Origin: Euprymna scolopes
Lineage: Eukaryota; Mollusca; Cephalopoda; Sepiida; Sepiolidae
Assembly (NCBI GenBank): GCA_024364805.1
Contig: CM044491.1
Coordinates: 115,654,432-115,682,065, forward strand
Length of the DNA: 27,634 nt
Direction: 5' to 3'
How positions within the stretch are numbered: position 1 is the first letter of the stretch; every line of letters starts with the position of its first letter. This document shows positions 9,718 to 18,977 of this stretch, one piece after another. Made by a program: the position numbers and the translations under genes. The notes beneath the pieces were generated by a model. It was not told where the DNA came from and did no database searches. It was given only the letters and a program-made list of their open reading frames with translations.

Positions 9718-9719
9718 AT

Positions 9720-10394
9720 TGCAAATCCGACAAAAATCAAAATTAGCCGAATACTCTGAAACCCGTAAATAAAAGAAAGTGTTTAGTCTTAAATAAAGGG
9801 GCGCCTGGCGGCTTCAAACCAAACTCTTCGTTTCCGCAATTAGTCTTCACTCAAGTGGAAACGCGCCTCTTTATTTCAAGCAGCCAATGCTGCTGTCTCT
9901 TGTGAGGAGAGATAAACATAGTCGGTGCCAACCAACAGCCCTTGTAATGACATGCCAAAATGATTGGACGTGAAGAAGACCCCGCCGCTGACAAAACAAG
10001 ATTACACTCAACACGTAGGAGGCGTCCATTTAGCATTCGCGTTAAACGCTATTGACGAAAGCCTTGTAGTGCAATGAACAATAGTTAGCCGACGGTCGAA
10101 AACTAAAACTTTGACCTTTGGGCTAGGAGCAAAGTGTCCTATCTATTCTGCTATCACATTTCATCTGTTCTGTTCTCTTTCAATGAAGGACAAATGTTTA
10201 GAGTAAGTCAATTTTTATTTTAGTCTCAACCCAGAGTAGGCATCTTGAAGAAGATGGATTTTTCTCATGTTAAGAATCGACATTGTGTCTAAATCTGCCC
10301 TCGTAAAGAGGCAAGTAAGGACGATAATTATTTTTCTAATCGTAACGAAAAATGGATTAATATGATAGTGACGAGGATGGTATGCCAAACTTTA
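9720..10394. other. Spacer, nothing recognised
   Basis: No gene or repeat I can support. A 61-codon minus-strand frame at 9851-10036 has no recognisable domain. Confidence 0.5.
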
Positions 10395-11165
10395 CATTTT
10401 TGTCGGTCTGCAATGTTTATGTCGAAGTTTAGTGTGATATACTACGAAAATTTTATTAGTATGTTGCAGCAGTCCGAAGAGAATTTTATCTATTTTCAAA
10501 TGTAGCATGACAAACCGCCATAAATGATGACAAACTTTAACAGACCGACGGTCAAACTATTTTTAATTGAAGCGTAAATGGCCGATGAAAATGTTATTTT
10601 ACTTAAGCTTTACAGTCCACCGAAAATGCTATTACATAGTTAAGCATGTCAGTTTACCGAACAAATTCTATTTCTACTTAAAGCTAAACAGTCGAACAAA
10701 CTTAAGCTTTACAGACGAAAGAAAATTGCTATTTCCAGCTTAAGCGTAACTCTTAAGCTGGAAATAGCCTAACGAGAATTTTATTACTATCTTCAGTCCA
10801 CCAAAATGTTATTTCAAACTTAAGCGTTACAAATCAAGTCAAATGATTTACGTGACTGAGAAAGAAACATGATTCTTCAAAATGAAGACTTACAGTTTAA
10901 TAAAAAATACTACTTTTAACTTAAGCGTAACAGACCAAAGAAAATGATTTTTTTACTTAAACAGAACAAGGATATTTAAATGAAGTTCAATGTGACATTC
11001 TAACGAAAACATCATTTCAGATTGAAGGGGGAAATCAATCAAAAATGTTATTTCAAACTTAAGCATGACAATGTAGCAAAATAATATTTCAGACTTATGC
11101 ATGTCACGCCGGTGAAAATGCAATTTCTAGCTAAAGCCCAACTCACAGACGATAGACACGTCTTT
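10395..11165 (-). repeat. 36-bp minisatellite array, orientation 1
   Basis: The repeating core is ACTTAAGCGT.ACAGACC followed by GAAAATG.TATTTC. ACTTAAG or close variants fall at 10566, 10601, 10638, 10676, 10700, 10738, 10818, 10919, 10955, 11057, 11093 and 11130; most intervals are 35-38 bases, others are multiples or shortened units. The family is the reverse complement of the array at 24600-25410. Units are diverged and the first part (10395-10560) is eroded. Confidence 0.82.
10728..10768. repeat. Perfect 17-bp inverted repeat inside the 36-bp array
   Basis: GCTATTTCCAGCTTAAG (10728-10744) and its exact complement (10752-10768) flank a 7-base loop. Both arms are made of the array's own unit sequence, so this is a local flip of orientation within the minisatellite and can extrude as a hairpin. 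Confidence 0.9.
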
Positions 11166-11519
11166 TAATAGAGAGGCCACCATTCTTCGCTTCCAACAAT
11201 AAAAGTGCTATTCAAATCACATGATCAACCAGTTGGTCGATTGACAGACAAAGCCCCTCAAAGAGTTGCATGTAAATGGGAAAAATAGTCTAATAACTCT
11301 TCTATCGTGAAAATACTTTCTGACAGTTTTCAAGTAAAATGATCAGTCAAGCAAGGTCAACTCTGAAGAGTATGAAAATTACGTTACGGCTATTTGAGTA
11401 TATTTGGGCGTGTCCTTGCATCTCAATCGACCCATCCCCTCCTCAGCCTCCAGCAAAGTCCAACGCCCGTCAAGTACCCGTATTTCCGCCGGGAAGTTCG
11501 ATTTGCTCATGCCCATATC
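11166..11519. other. Spacer, nothing recognised
   Basis: Less AT-rich around 11400-11520, with short open frames on both strands (11339-11563 plus, 11379-11687 minus), but no domain. It may be the body of the element that ends at 11565. Confidence 0.45.
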
Positions 11520-11566
11520 GTTTGAAGATCTGTACGCTTTCTGACACATCCAAACAGGTGTAATAA
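11520..11566 (+). repeat. Retroposon-like 3' tail
   Basis: TGTACGCTT..TGACACATCC followed by AACAGGTGTAATAATAG resembles the tail at 15845-15912 (TGTACGCTT, then ACATCTAAGCAGGTGTAATAAT). The TAATAAT ending suggests the 3' end of a SINE or LINE with a trinucleotide tail. The upstream bodies of the two copies do not match, so they share only the tail region. Confidence 0.5.
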
Positions 11567-11878
11567 TAGTTCTCGTGCCAGTAGAGAATGCTGCATGTAA
11601 TGGGGTACTTGTGTACTCCAATCTGTCGCGATTTGTCTCTCGCCTCCTCTTATTTCGTGTCTCTATCTTTGTATCTCTTACACGCACAAACTATAGGAAC
11701 AGGCAACTACGTCAAAGCATGCAGATCACATTTGTGTGTAAATGTGTGTGTGCGTGAGAGAAACATTGACCGATATTGTGAATCATATAAACAGTATGAG
11801 AGTACGGTCAGAGAACACTAATATTCAAGTTAAGCAATTTATTCACGTTTTTTTTTCACTTTCTTCATTCTCTCCTAT

Positions 11879-12449
<571 letters not shown>

Positions 12450-12784
12450 CAGCATGATCACTAAATCATCACGTATTGTTTTAAATCATACTTTACGTTG
12501 GTTTTTCTTTATTTTACAGACTGATTTTTGCATTTATTTACGCATTATTAAGATTAATATTACTACACATTGTTACATTAAAAAAAAGTCGCAGCGTTCT
12601 TTGTATCATATCCGGTTTCCGCGTCCTAAATTGACCGATGCTAAAATGAATTGATCTCTTTTTAAATCACTTATACTTTACTATCGTCACTTTTCCTTTA
12701 TTTTACAGACTGGTGTTTAAATAAATTAACTATAACATTTACTTAAAAGTTACGCATTATTTGGGTTAACATTATTTACACATT
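12450..12784. repeat. Diverged direct duplication, about 190-bp period
   Basis: Copy 1 (about 12475-12580) and copy 2 (about 12660-12784) share TTTAAATCA, ATACTTTAC, TTTATTTTACAGACTG, TTACGCATTATT and TAC(T)ACACATT in order. The second copy is interrupted at 12784 by the hairpin element. Confidence 0.75.
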
Positions 12785-12896
12785 AACGTTCTACTGCATT
12801 GAACACGTACTTGGGTACCATCACCAGGAAAAATATTGCGATAACATTTTTCTCGGTGATGGTCACAAAGTACGTGTTCAATGCAGTAGAACGTTA
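12784..12896. mobile_element. Near-perfect 50-bp hairpin (fold-back MITE or hairpin RNA locus)
   Basis: Arms at 12785-12834 and 12846-12895 are complementary at 45 of 50 positions around an 11-base loop (ATTGCGATAAC). The first 28 pairs from the base are uninterrupted; the mismatches are at arm positions 29, 31, 32, 42 and 43. A TA flanks each end (12784-12785 and 12895-12896), which fits a TA target duplication of a mariner-type fold-back element. The uninterrupted sister sequence at about 12560-12575 (ACTACACATTGTTACATTAA) supports this being an insertion. A transcribed hairpin giving small RNAs is the main alternative; the basal helix is more perfect than in typical animal microRNA precursors. 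Confidence 0.88.
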
Positions 12897-13794
12897 TAAA
12901 TGAAAACTGATCCCCGACGATAAGTCATAAAAATTTCCTTGTTTTACAATTTTACTTTTTTCTTATCTGAAAGTTAAGTTTATTGTTATCGATGTGATTA
13001 ACATGAAAAACAAACATGTAGATTGTGGAAGTAACAGGGGTTGGAGGCATTTTCATACACTTCTAGTGAATTTCTTAATAAAAGAGTTGTAGTAGCCCCC
13101 TACATCAAAGTTGACCTTGCTCCTAGATTGGTGTGATTAGGCAAAAAAAATTATTTTTCACGTTCGAAACTATAAAAACTATTTCTTTTTATATAAAACA
13201 CATTTTCACACTCTAAGCCTGAATTACGTGCAGATAAATTATCATTTTCATTACATTTCATTCAGTTTTTATTTAGCTACATTTACGCCAGTTTTTTTTT
13301 TTTTTCACTTTCTTTGTCTGTCAAATTATTTATGCCGTCAAGTACAAATTTCCCCTTTATTACATTGCCTACAGAAATACTTATTTGTTATATATTAGCT
13401 CTTGTTTTGTTTATTTTTTACTATAGTTGTTTTTTGCATAATTCTTGTTTCATAATTCCTCTTCCTCACTGCTCAGACATTAACGGTTTTAGGTACTTTT
13501 TTTTTACCTTACCATCAACTACACTAGTTCCTTTAACTGACGACTTTTGTAGGTTTTAGATTATGCTGAATAAGACAATCTATCTTAACTTTGATAATCA
13601 ATTGTTTTCGAGATATAATGACATGTATTATACACTGTAATTCACTGTTCTACGCACGCACGATAAAAATGTGTACTTCTCACGCACGACACTGCCATCC
13701 ACCCCCAATTTTTTTTTAGTTTATAGTCTTTGAAAGTAGGTATGCTGATAATATGAAGGTTGAACTTGGAGAAAATACTTGGACAGTCCCCCCT
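12897..13794. other. AT-rich spacer, nothing recognised
   Basis: T-rich tracts at 13290-13310 and 13500-13510. An 81-codon plus frame at 13314-13559 is F/I/L/Y-rich with no domain and is probably chance. Confidence 0.5.
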
Positions 13795-13935
13795 CATAAC
13801 ATGGGATGTCTATTCCGAAAGCCGTTCTTACCATGGAGAGGTTGGCCGTGCGTATTCCATGTGACGTTCTTAACATGAGGATGTTAGGGGTGTTTATTCA
13901 GAAACCCGTTCTTAAAATTAATACGTTGGGGATTA
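13795..13935. repeat. 42-bp minisatellite, three to four units
   Basis: Two full units of exactly 42 bases follow one another: TCTTACCATGG.. ending GTGACGT, and TCTTAACATGAGG.. ending AACCCGT. A shorter unit with AACATGGGATG precedes them, and a decayed one (TCTTAAAATTAA..GTTGGGG) follows. Unit content differs from the 36-bp and 50-bp arrays elsewhere in the window. Confidence 0.75.
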
Positions 13936-14046
13936 GCCTCAAACAACAACCGTAGTTTCATTTTTTACTAGGAGGGGGATATTTCCACCGGGCAGCACCG
14001 GTTAACGTGTCCTGCTAGTATATAATATTTATAAATATAATATATA

Positions 14047-14813
14047 GAAAATCATAAGAGTGGAAAATGAAGTAAAAAAAAATTATATATTGGTGAATAT
14101 AGAATGGTTCATTTATTTAATAAACATATACAAACTTTTAGTTGGGTAATGGAGGGGACTCTTTATACCAAGGTATTTTGAAGCCTGATGCTTCTCATCA
14201 GAAGAGTAGAGAAGATACTAGGTAACATAATAGGGATGCGACATCTAGCGTGGGATTCATCAGGAACGAAATAAATCAGTGAAAATATTGATGTTGTTAG
14301 GGGGAATTATATTGAGTTCTAAGATATAGGAGGGCGTATTATATAAAATGCAATGTAAAAAGGTGTATACGGTTTCTGTCATAGTCTTAAAAATGTAGCT
14401 AGTTTATGATTTTAGACTCAAGAGGAGGTGTAGGAGTGAATGGGTGATGATCCTATTTTATCCGTATGTAAGATGTATAGAATCTATACGGGATTTTTTT
14501 ATCGATAGATGCAACCGAGATGACAACAGCACATTAAGACGGTGTATACTTCCAGGCGAAATATTATGATGATGAATTAAGCAGGATTTAACAAAAGTAA
14601 CGGTTATCCAAGCATTACATATAAAAAGATTTTTATTATAGTGTGATGTTATGAGAATTAATGAAAGTTGTGAAGTGGATTACATAGGGCGTCGTGTACT
14701 ACAGTTTTAATTTAGTGATGCAAGGGAAGTTCCGAAGGTGAGTTAAAGGACTAGACAGTCTATATTCACAAATATATAGTTTTTGTGACTTTATTTTCCA
14801 CTCTTATTGTTTC
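14047..14813. mobile_element. ~760-bp element with long inverted ends
   Basis: ATAAGAGTGGAAAATGAAGT at 14054, continuing to TATATATT.GTGAATATAGA near 14103, is matched on the opposite strand by 14807 down to about 14755 (ATAAGAGTGGAAAATAAAGT..TATATATTTGTGAATATAGA). The inverted ends are about 55-60 bases. The interior holds no recognisable transposase, so it would be a non-autonomous DNA element. A flank extension (GAAA..CATAAG / GAAACAATAAG) hints that the termini may begin a few bases further out. No target duplication could be fixed. The interior also has a 6-bp palindrome, CTGATG/CATCAG, near 14195. Confidence 0.7.
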
Positions 14814-14908
14814 CTGTATGAGCTCCAATAAAATTTGTTGAGCTTTATATTATCGCGATAGGTCTCTTCTTATAAAATTGAATTAATCTATTCCCCTAAC
14901 TCTCTAAG

Positions 14909-14910
<2 letters not shown>

Positions 14911-14977
<67 letters not shown>
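14911..14977. repeat. (TA)n microsatellite
   Basis: About 67 bases of uninterrupted alternating A and T. A minus-strand frame (14896-15180) that starts outside and runs into it is not a gene. Confidence 0.97.
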
Positions 14978-14979
<2 letters not shown>

Positions 14980-15144
14980 AGCAAAAGTACCCGTCGTTGA
15001 CTGCGTTAAAAAACAGCCTACAGAAAATGGACTCTGATTAATGAAAGTATGATGGGTTATGAAAAGGAAGGGTTGTAATGAAATAGGTTCGAATTTGGGG
15101 GTATCAAAACCAAAGCAAAATATGATGAAATTAAAAATGAAATA

Positions 15145-15615
15145 GAAAACCCCATAATTTATTATACCATACCTGTTCACACTGAAACACTTATCACAAT
15201 ATTCTGTGGATCTATATTAAAGAAAACCTTGTTAAACTTTGTGACATATTTCCATTCTATGGAGTTTAGGCGCGAACGAACATCCCATAATGTTATTATA
15301 CCATATTTCTTCAAACTGAAACATAATTATCAAAGTATACTTACGCAGATAGATATGAAAAGTCTTTATTAAAGTTTGTGCCTATTTCCATTCTATGGAG
15401 GCCAGGCGCGAACGCAGACCCCACAATTTTATTATACCATCCCTATTTAAGTCAAAACATACTTATCAAAGTATTATGTGCATCTATATCAACAACACTT
15501 GTAAACGATTTTCTTTAAATTTTTTTATTTCCATACTTTGTGTATCAGGCGCGAACGCAGACCCCACAATTTTAATGAACCACTGTTCTGTCAGATCAAA
15601 CATACCTATTCCTGT
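15145..15615. repeat. Tandem repeat, ~132-143-bp unit, about 3.5 copies
   Basis: Each unit has the anchor (A/G)GGCGCGAACG..GACCCCACAAT (15269, 15405, 15548; the first unit retains only CCCCATAATTT at 15149), followed by TTATTATACCAT, a TCAAA.T.AAACATA block, TTATCAAAGTAT, and TATTTCCATTCTATGGAG just before the next anchor. Intervals are about 132, 136 and 143 bases. A further unit occurs at 26012-26200. The CG-containing anchor is the best conserved part in an otherwise AT-rich unit. Confidence 0.88.
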
Positions 15616-15844
15616 GTCTCGATACATCATCTATCATTATATGTAATCAGATTTTTTTTTTTAATAATCAACCATATAGGAACCTATTCGTGACCAGACA
15701 CACACATACACACAGCTTTATATTATATATATATAATGTGTGCGTGTGTAGTCTTAGCTGTTTCCACAACATTTTAAATAAAATATTTTGGGTCCAAATC
15801 ATTTGTCGGAAAATTCCTTTGCTTGTAAATCAATCAGCTTCAGA
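15616..15844. other. Spacer with small CA/TA simple repeats
   Basis: CACACACATACACACA near 15700 and TGTGTGCGTGTGT near 15740 flank a short TA stretch and can pair as an imperfect hairpin. Nothing else is recognised. Confidence 0.55.
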
Positions 15845-15915
15845 TGTACGCTTGACTCAATTTATGTTGGGAGGTTATACGCCTTCTAAAACATCTAAGC
15901 AGGTGTAATAATATA
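15845..15915 (+). repeat. Retroposon-like 3' tail
   Basis: Same tail family as 11520-11566: TGTACGCTT near 15845 and ACATCTAAGCAGGTGTAATAAT ending about 15912. A more decayed relative may be present at 18335-18366 (GAGGTATACG..CAAACAAGTATAA). Confidence 0.5.
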
Positions 15916-16079
15916 TTGTGTAAACTGTCTTTTCTTTATTTCTTTTTTCTTCACTTTTTGTAATCTATGGCATTTTAGATATCTTGTATCACTTGATATT
16001 AATCCGATATCCAATTAAAACTTCCTGGAGTGTTAGGCATTATTTAATAAACAGTTACTCTTATTCATATCATATTTTT
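15916..16079. other. Spacer, nothing recognised
   Basis: AT-rich sequence without a recognisable feature. Confidence 0.5.
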
Positions 16080-16260
16080 CTATTTTTATAATGTAATCGC
16101 TAATTTGCAGTTATTATTTAAGTTTTATTATTTCTAATACTCGTGTCAATAACAAGAGCTAATTAATTATATTATAATTATAAAATATCAATATATCTCT
16201 TGTCCTGACTATTAAATAGCTTGCAAAAACTTACGTTAGTTCCAATATAACTTTTTTTTA
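16080..16260 (-). repeat. AT-rich dispersed repeat, inverted copy
   Basis: Read on the minus strand, AATTAATTAGCTCTTGTTATT at 16168-16148 matches the unit at about 8050-8070 base for base, and flanking TATAATTAT blocks keep the same order. It is the third visible member of the family seen at 7905-8545. Confidence 0.65.
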
Positions 16261-17409
16261 TTTATATCTGCTGTTATATTCATTGACATAACACCGACTT
16301 CCTTTTGTCACTATCTTCGTTATGCAAGCATTTGATCTTTACTGACTATTTCTTTTCAGAAACCAAATCGCTAATATGTACTACGCTACATATCTACTAC
16401 AAAACAGCTACTTGCATATTTAATGTTTATATCGCGAGGATATATATGAACATACAGTTGTCGTTAAAAGCTGATCTTTAACGCGTAGCATTTAACCGTC
16501 CACATGTATTGTATTTCGGCATTAAATGATTTACGTTGATATTGTGTAAAAAGACAGACCAAACAGAAGCGAAACTGAATAAGAAAATCTATCTTAAAAA
16601 GTGTTTTAATTTTTTTAGCAGCTCTCGAAAGATGACTGTTCTCCTTCGAAATATAGGCTAGAATCGACCACAGTTTGGGAGTAACAAAATTATACGATCA
16701 AGCTGTCTGCGTTTCATTGCAAAACAAATACATTTCATTAAGCGCAGCGGATAATTTATTTCTACGTTATTTAATTTTATAAATTTTCGATCTGGAAATC
16801 GCAGGTAATTCTTTCGCTTGTTCTTTAACTTGAATGTGATTTTGACTGCAGTTCGACGTCCTACATTAGAGTCGATTAAATTAGTAAGCGATAGACACAG
16901 CTTAGTTGGTTTTTGTTGTTATTTTGTCAGTTTTGGATTCAATAACGCCTTCACGTGTCCAATGAGAATCACGTTCTTTTTTTGTACGAGAGTGTTCATT
17001 TGTGAAGTTTTATTTGCTTGTATTTTAGTTTGGTTTCTCTCGATTAATAACTTCATTAATTTGGTTTCTAATTAATTAAGCGTAATTAAACGATGGTTCA
17101 CTGTGTAAATTGTGGATCCAGTTCAAAGATAAAGAACAACCCTGCTTGTAATTTGCAGATTCGTTAAAAAGCGAAGCAAAATTAGAATCCGGATAAAACT
17201 GTTTAAATAACAAGAAATAATATTTTTGAAAAGTACAGTCACCCTAGGAGAATGCAGATCTTTTTTTTTGTTTTAGAAAAAAAGACCCCAAAATAGTTTC
17301 CCCACCTGTTGACGTGATGACAAATCGATTTCAAACTCTGTCCACTATATTTATACATTGTGTTCTCTTGTTAAACTGCATTTCTAAATTGTTGTTTATG
17401 AGATGACAT
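16261..17409. other. Spacer, nothing recognised
   Basis: No supported gene. An 85-codon plus frame (16818-17075) is rich in F, V, C and L with no domain. Scattered T runs only. Confidence 0.5.
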
Positions 17410-17525
17410 TATTTTTCGTGTTATTTGAATTCATTGGACTATCGTTCTTATCTTCAGTATTATTTTCCCAATTTTTCGGTCGATGTAACTTCCGACCTTC
17501 TTCAGGTATATATCCCCGAACTCTG
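17410..17525 (-). mobile_element. Hammerhead-core repeat, minus-strand copy
   Basis: On the minus strand, 17505-17474 reads CTGAAGA, A, GGTCG, a 10-base loop, CGACC, GAAA: the conserved CTGANGA box, a perfect 5-bp stem II and the GAAA box of a hammerhead ribozyme. Downstream are ACTGAAGATAAGAACGATAGTCC and GAATTCAAATAACACG, matching the copy at 8179-8333. Stem III and the cleavage triplet cannot be confirmed by eye. Such cores are documented in Penelope-like elements and retrozymes. Confidence 0.62.
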
Positions 17526-17589
17526 AAATTTTTATATATTATTTTTGTTCGAATCTTATGAGATAAGTTTTGTTGTTGTTTTTTTTTAT

Positions 17590-17670
17590 TATTTATCATA
17601 AAATAAATAACAATACATACATACAAATTACTCATCGCAAAGGATTCAAATATAAAATAATATATAATCC
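17590..17670 (+). repeat. Tail of the hammerhead-core repeat family
   Basis: ATAAATAACAATACA, then CAAATTACTC..CAAAGGATTCAAATA and AAAATAATA match 20055-20130 (CAAATTATTCGTCTCAAACGATTTCAATAATAAAATAATA). It lies in plus orientation beside the minus-strand copy at 17410-17525. Confidence 0.55.
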
Positions 17671-17769
17671 CATTCAGTACGGATCCGCCGATGGAAGATG
17701 AGATAAAAACGAAAACTTGGATTTATAAGACCAAAAAATCCAACATGTTCCAGGTAGCGATTTCAATCC

Positions 17770-17990
17770 TACCCAAAGCAGGCCAGAGGATTAGTTGGCC
17801 AAAACCTGGTAAGACAGAAGCTATGAAAGGCATACAGTTAAGAGATGTAGCATCCCTATCCACCGGAAGAAGGCCAGAGGAATAGTTGGCCGAAACATTG
17901 CGAAACAGACACAACTTTGAAGATGAAAATGACAGCCCACAAATAAATAAATAAATCTCTGAAATCTTTCTGTCGAACTCTGGAATCTGC
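17770..17990 (+). mobile_element. Two tandem hammerhead-core repeats
   Basis: GGCCAGAGGA at 17781 and again at 17872 are 91 bases apart, each followed by TTAGTTGGCC or ATAGTTGGCC and AAAAC/GAAAC. The second copy (17864-17896) retains GGAAGA, a GGCC/GGCC stem and GAAAC. Its downstream part (AACTTTGAAGATGAAAATGACAG, then AAATAAATAAATAAA) agrees with the copy at 20005-20070. A 64-codon frame across the first copy is incidental. Confidence 0.62.
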
Positions 17991-17992
17991 AT

Positions 17993-18075
17993 GGTCCGTG
18001 GCGTAATGGATAGAGTACTTGGTAAAATGCAGTTGTAAAGTTACACTCTTGTAGACGTTGAATGTGGAGAACAGT
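17993..18075 (+). other. tRNA-like SINE head
   Basis: GGTCCGTGGCGTAATGGATAGAG carries a good A box in tRNA-Arg-like style. About 45 bases downstream, AGACGTTGAATGTGG could be an eroded B box. No cloverleaf survives, so this is a decayed tRNA-derived SINE or pseudogene rather than a working tRNA. Confidence 0.55.
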
Positions 18076-18899
18076 AGTCCGAATAACCCAAATAATTGAA
18101 ATAAGTTCAGAAACGTGACATTTTTTTTTTGTTTTGCTGACGAATGAAACATGCGTTCTCTTGAAATTAATTGTTCCACTTTTGAACAAACAAGAACATA
18201 GGTTCATAAATTATGCAATGAATAGTGTTTTCATAAACATGTATTCCCACACACACACACGCACACACAAAAAAAGCATGTATTTTCACACACAGAAAAA
18301 TACAAGGGCGCGTGCGGTTAATGTAATAAGGAGGTATACGTTTTTACCAGATTTCAAACAAGTATAAAAGATGGCAATTACTAGTTTGCTGACCGGACAG
18401 TCTCATTTTTTTTCAACGATATGTGCAAGGTGATAACGTACATACGAATATCTTATCACCCATCGTATTATTATGTAGACTAGATTCTTTAGCTCGTGAA
18501 AAATTGGAAAATCCCATAACATGTTGATTTCAAATGAGTGCTATTTGCAAAATTGATGCTTGAATATTGTTAAATTTGTGCTCATTTTTGCATTAAATAC
18601 TAATCTCTTACAGTGCATTGAGCGAATATCATAACACTGCATATTATCATAAGAAAGATCCATACAACATTTCAGCCAGATCGGTCCAGTAGTTTGTGAG
18701 ATAAAGTGGACCGGAGAGACATAAAGGCAGACTTAAAAGAATAGAAAATAGATGGTCTTCCATGACATTTTATTTTAAATGGACCATTATTTAGATGAAT
18801 TAACTGGATAGATTAAAATAGTGATATTTAAGTGTTGATATGCCCTGAAAGTAAAAATACAAAACTTTGTTGTGTTTGTAATGTGATATAAAATAGTTT
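18076..18899. other. Spacer with CA repeat and small hairpin
   Basis: Interrupted CA repeat at 18246-18292. GGTGATAA (18429-18436) pairs exactly with TTATCACC (18453-18460). At 18672-18720, TTTCAGCCAGATCGGTCCAGTAGTTTGTGAG resembles a motif common near the 3' ends of many invertebrate transposable elements; the parent element cannot be identified from what is left. Confidence 0.5.
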
Positions 18900-18977
18900 A
18901 TCACTTTCACCCATTTTTTTTAATGCATGGAAGGCACTATCGATTATCAGATCAATATTTCATTACTTTGATACATC
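18900..18977. repeat. Dispersed repeat, left half (split by mariner derivative)
   Basis: GGCACTATCGATTATCAG..ATTTC..TTGATACATC matches 20265-20315 (GGTACCATCGATTATCCGG..AATTTC..TTGTAACTTG). The right half continues after 19337 (CATCTGATCTCTACATATAGCCT against the TCTGATCTCTAGATATAGCCT stretch at about 20329-20352). Confidence 0.7.

Noticed and set aside
10395-11165. CRISPR-like array because of regular short repeats
   Set aside because: The whole unit repeats with no unique spacers, repeats are diverged, and the context is an animal genome.
14180-14220. CTGATG..CATCAG as another hammerhead
   Set aside because: It is a simple 6-bp palindrome; there is no GAAA box in the required position.
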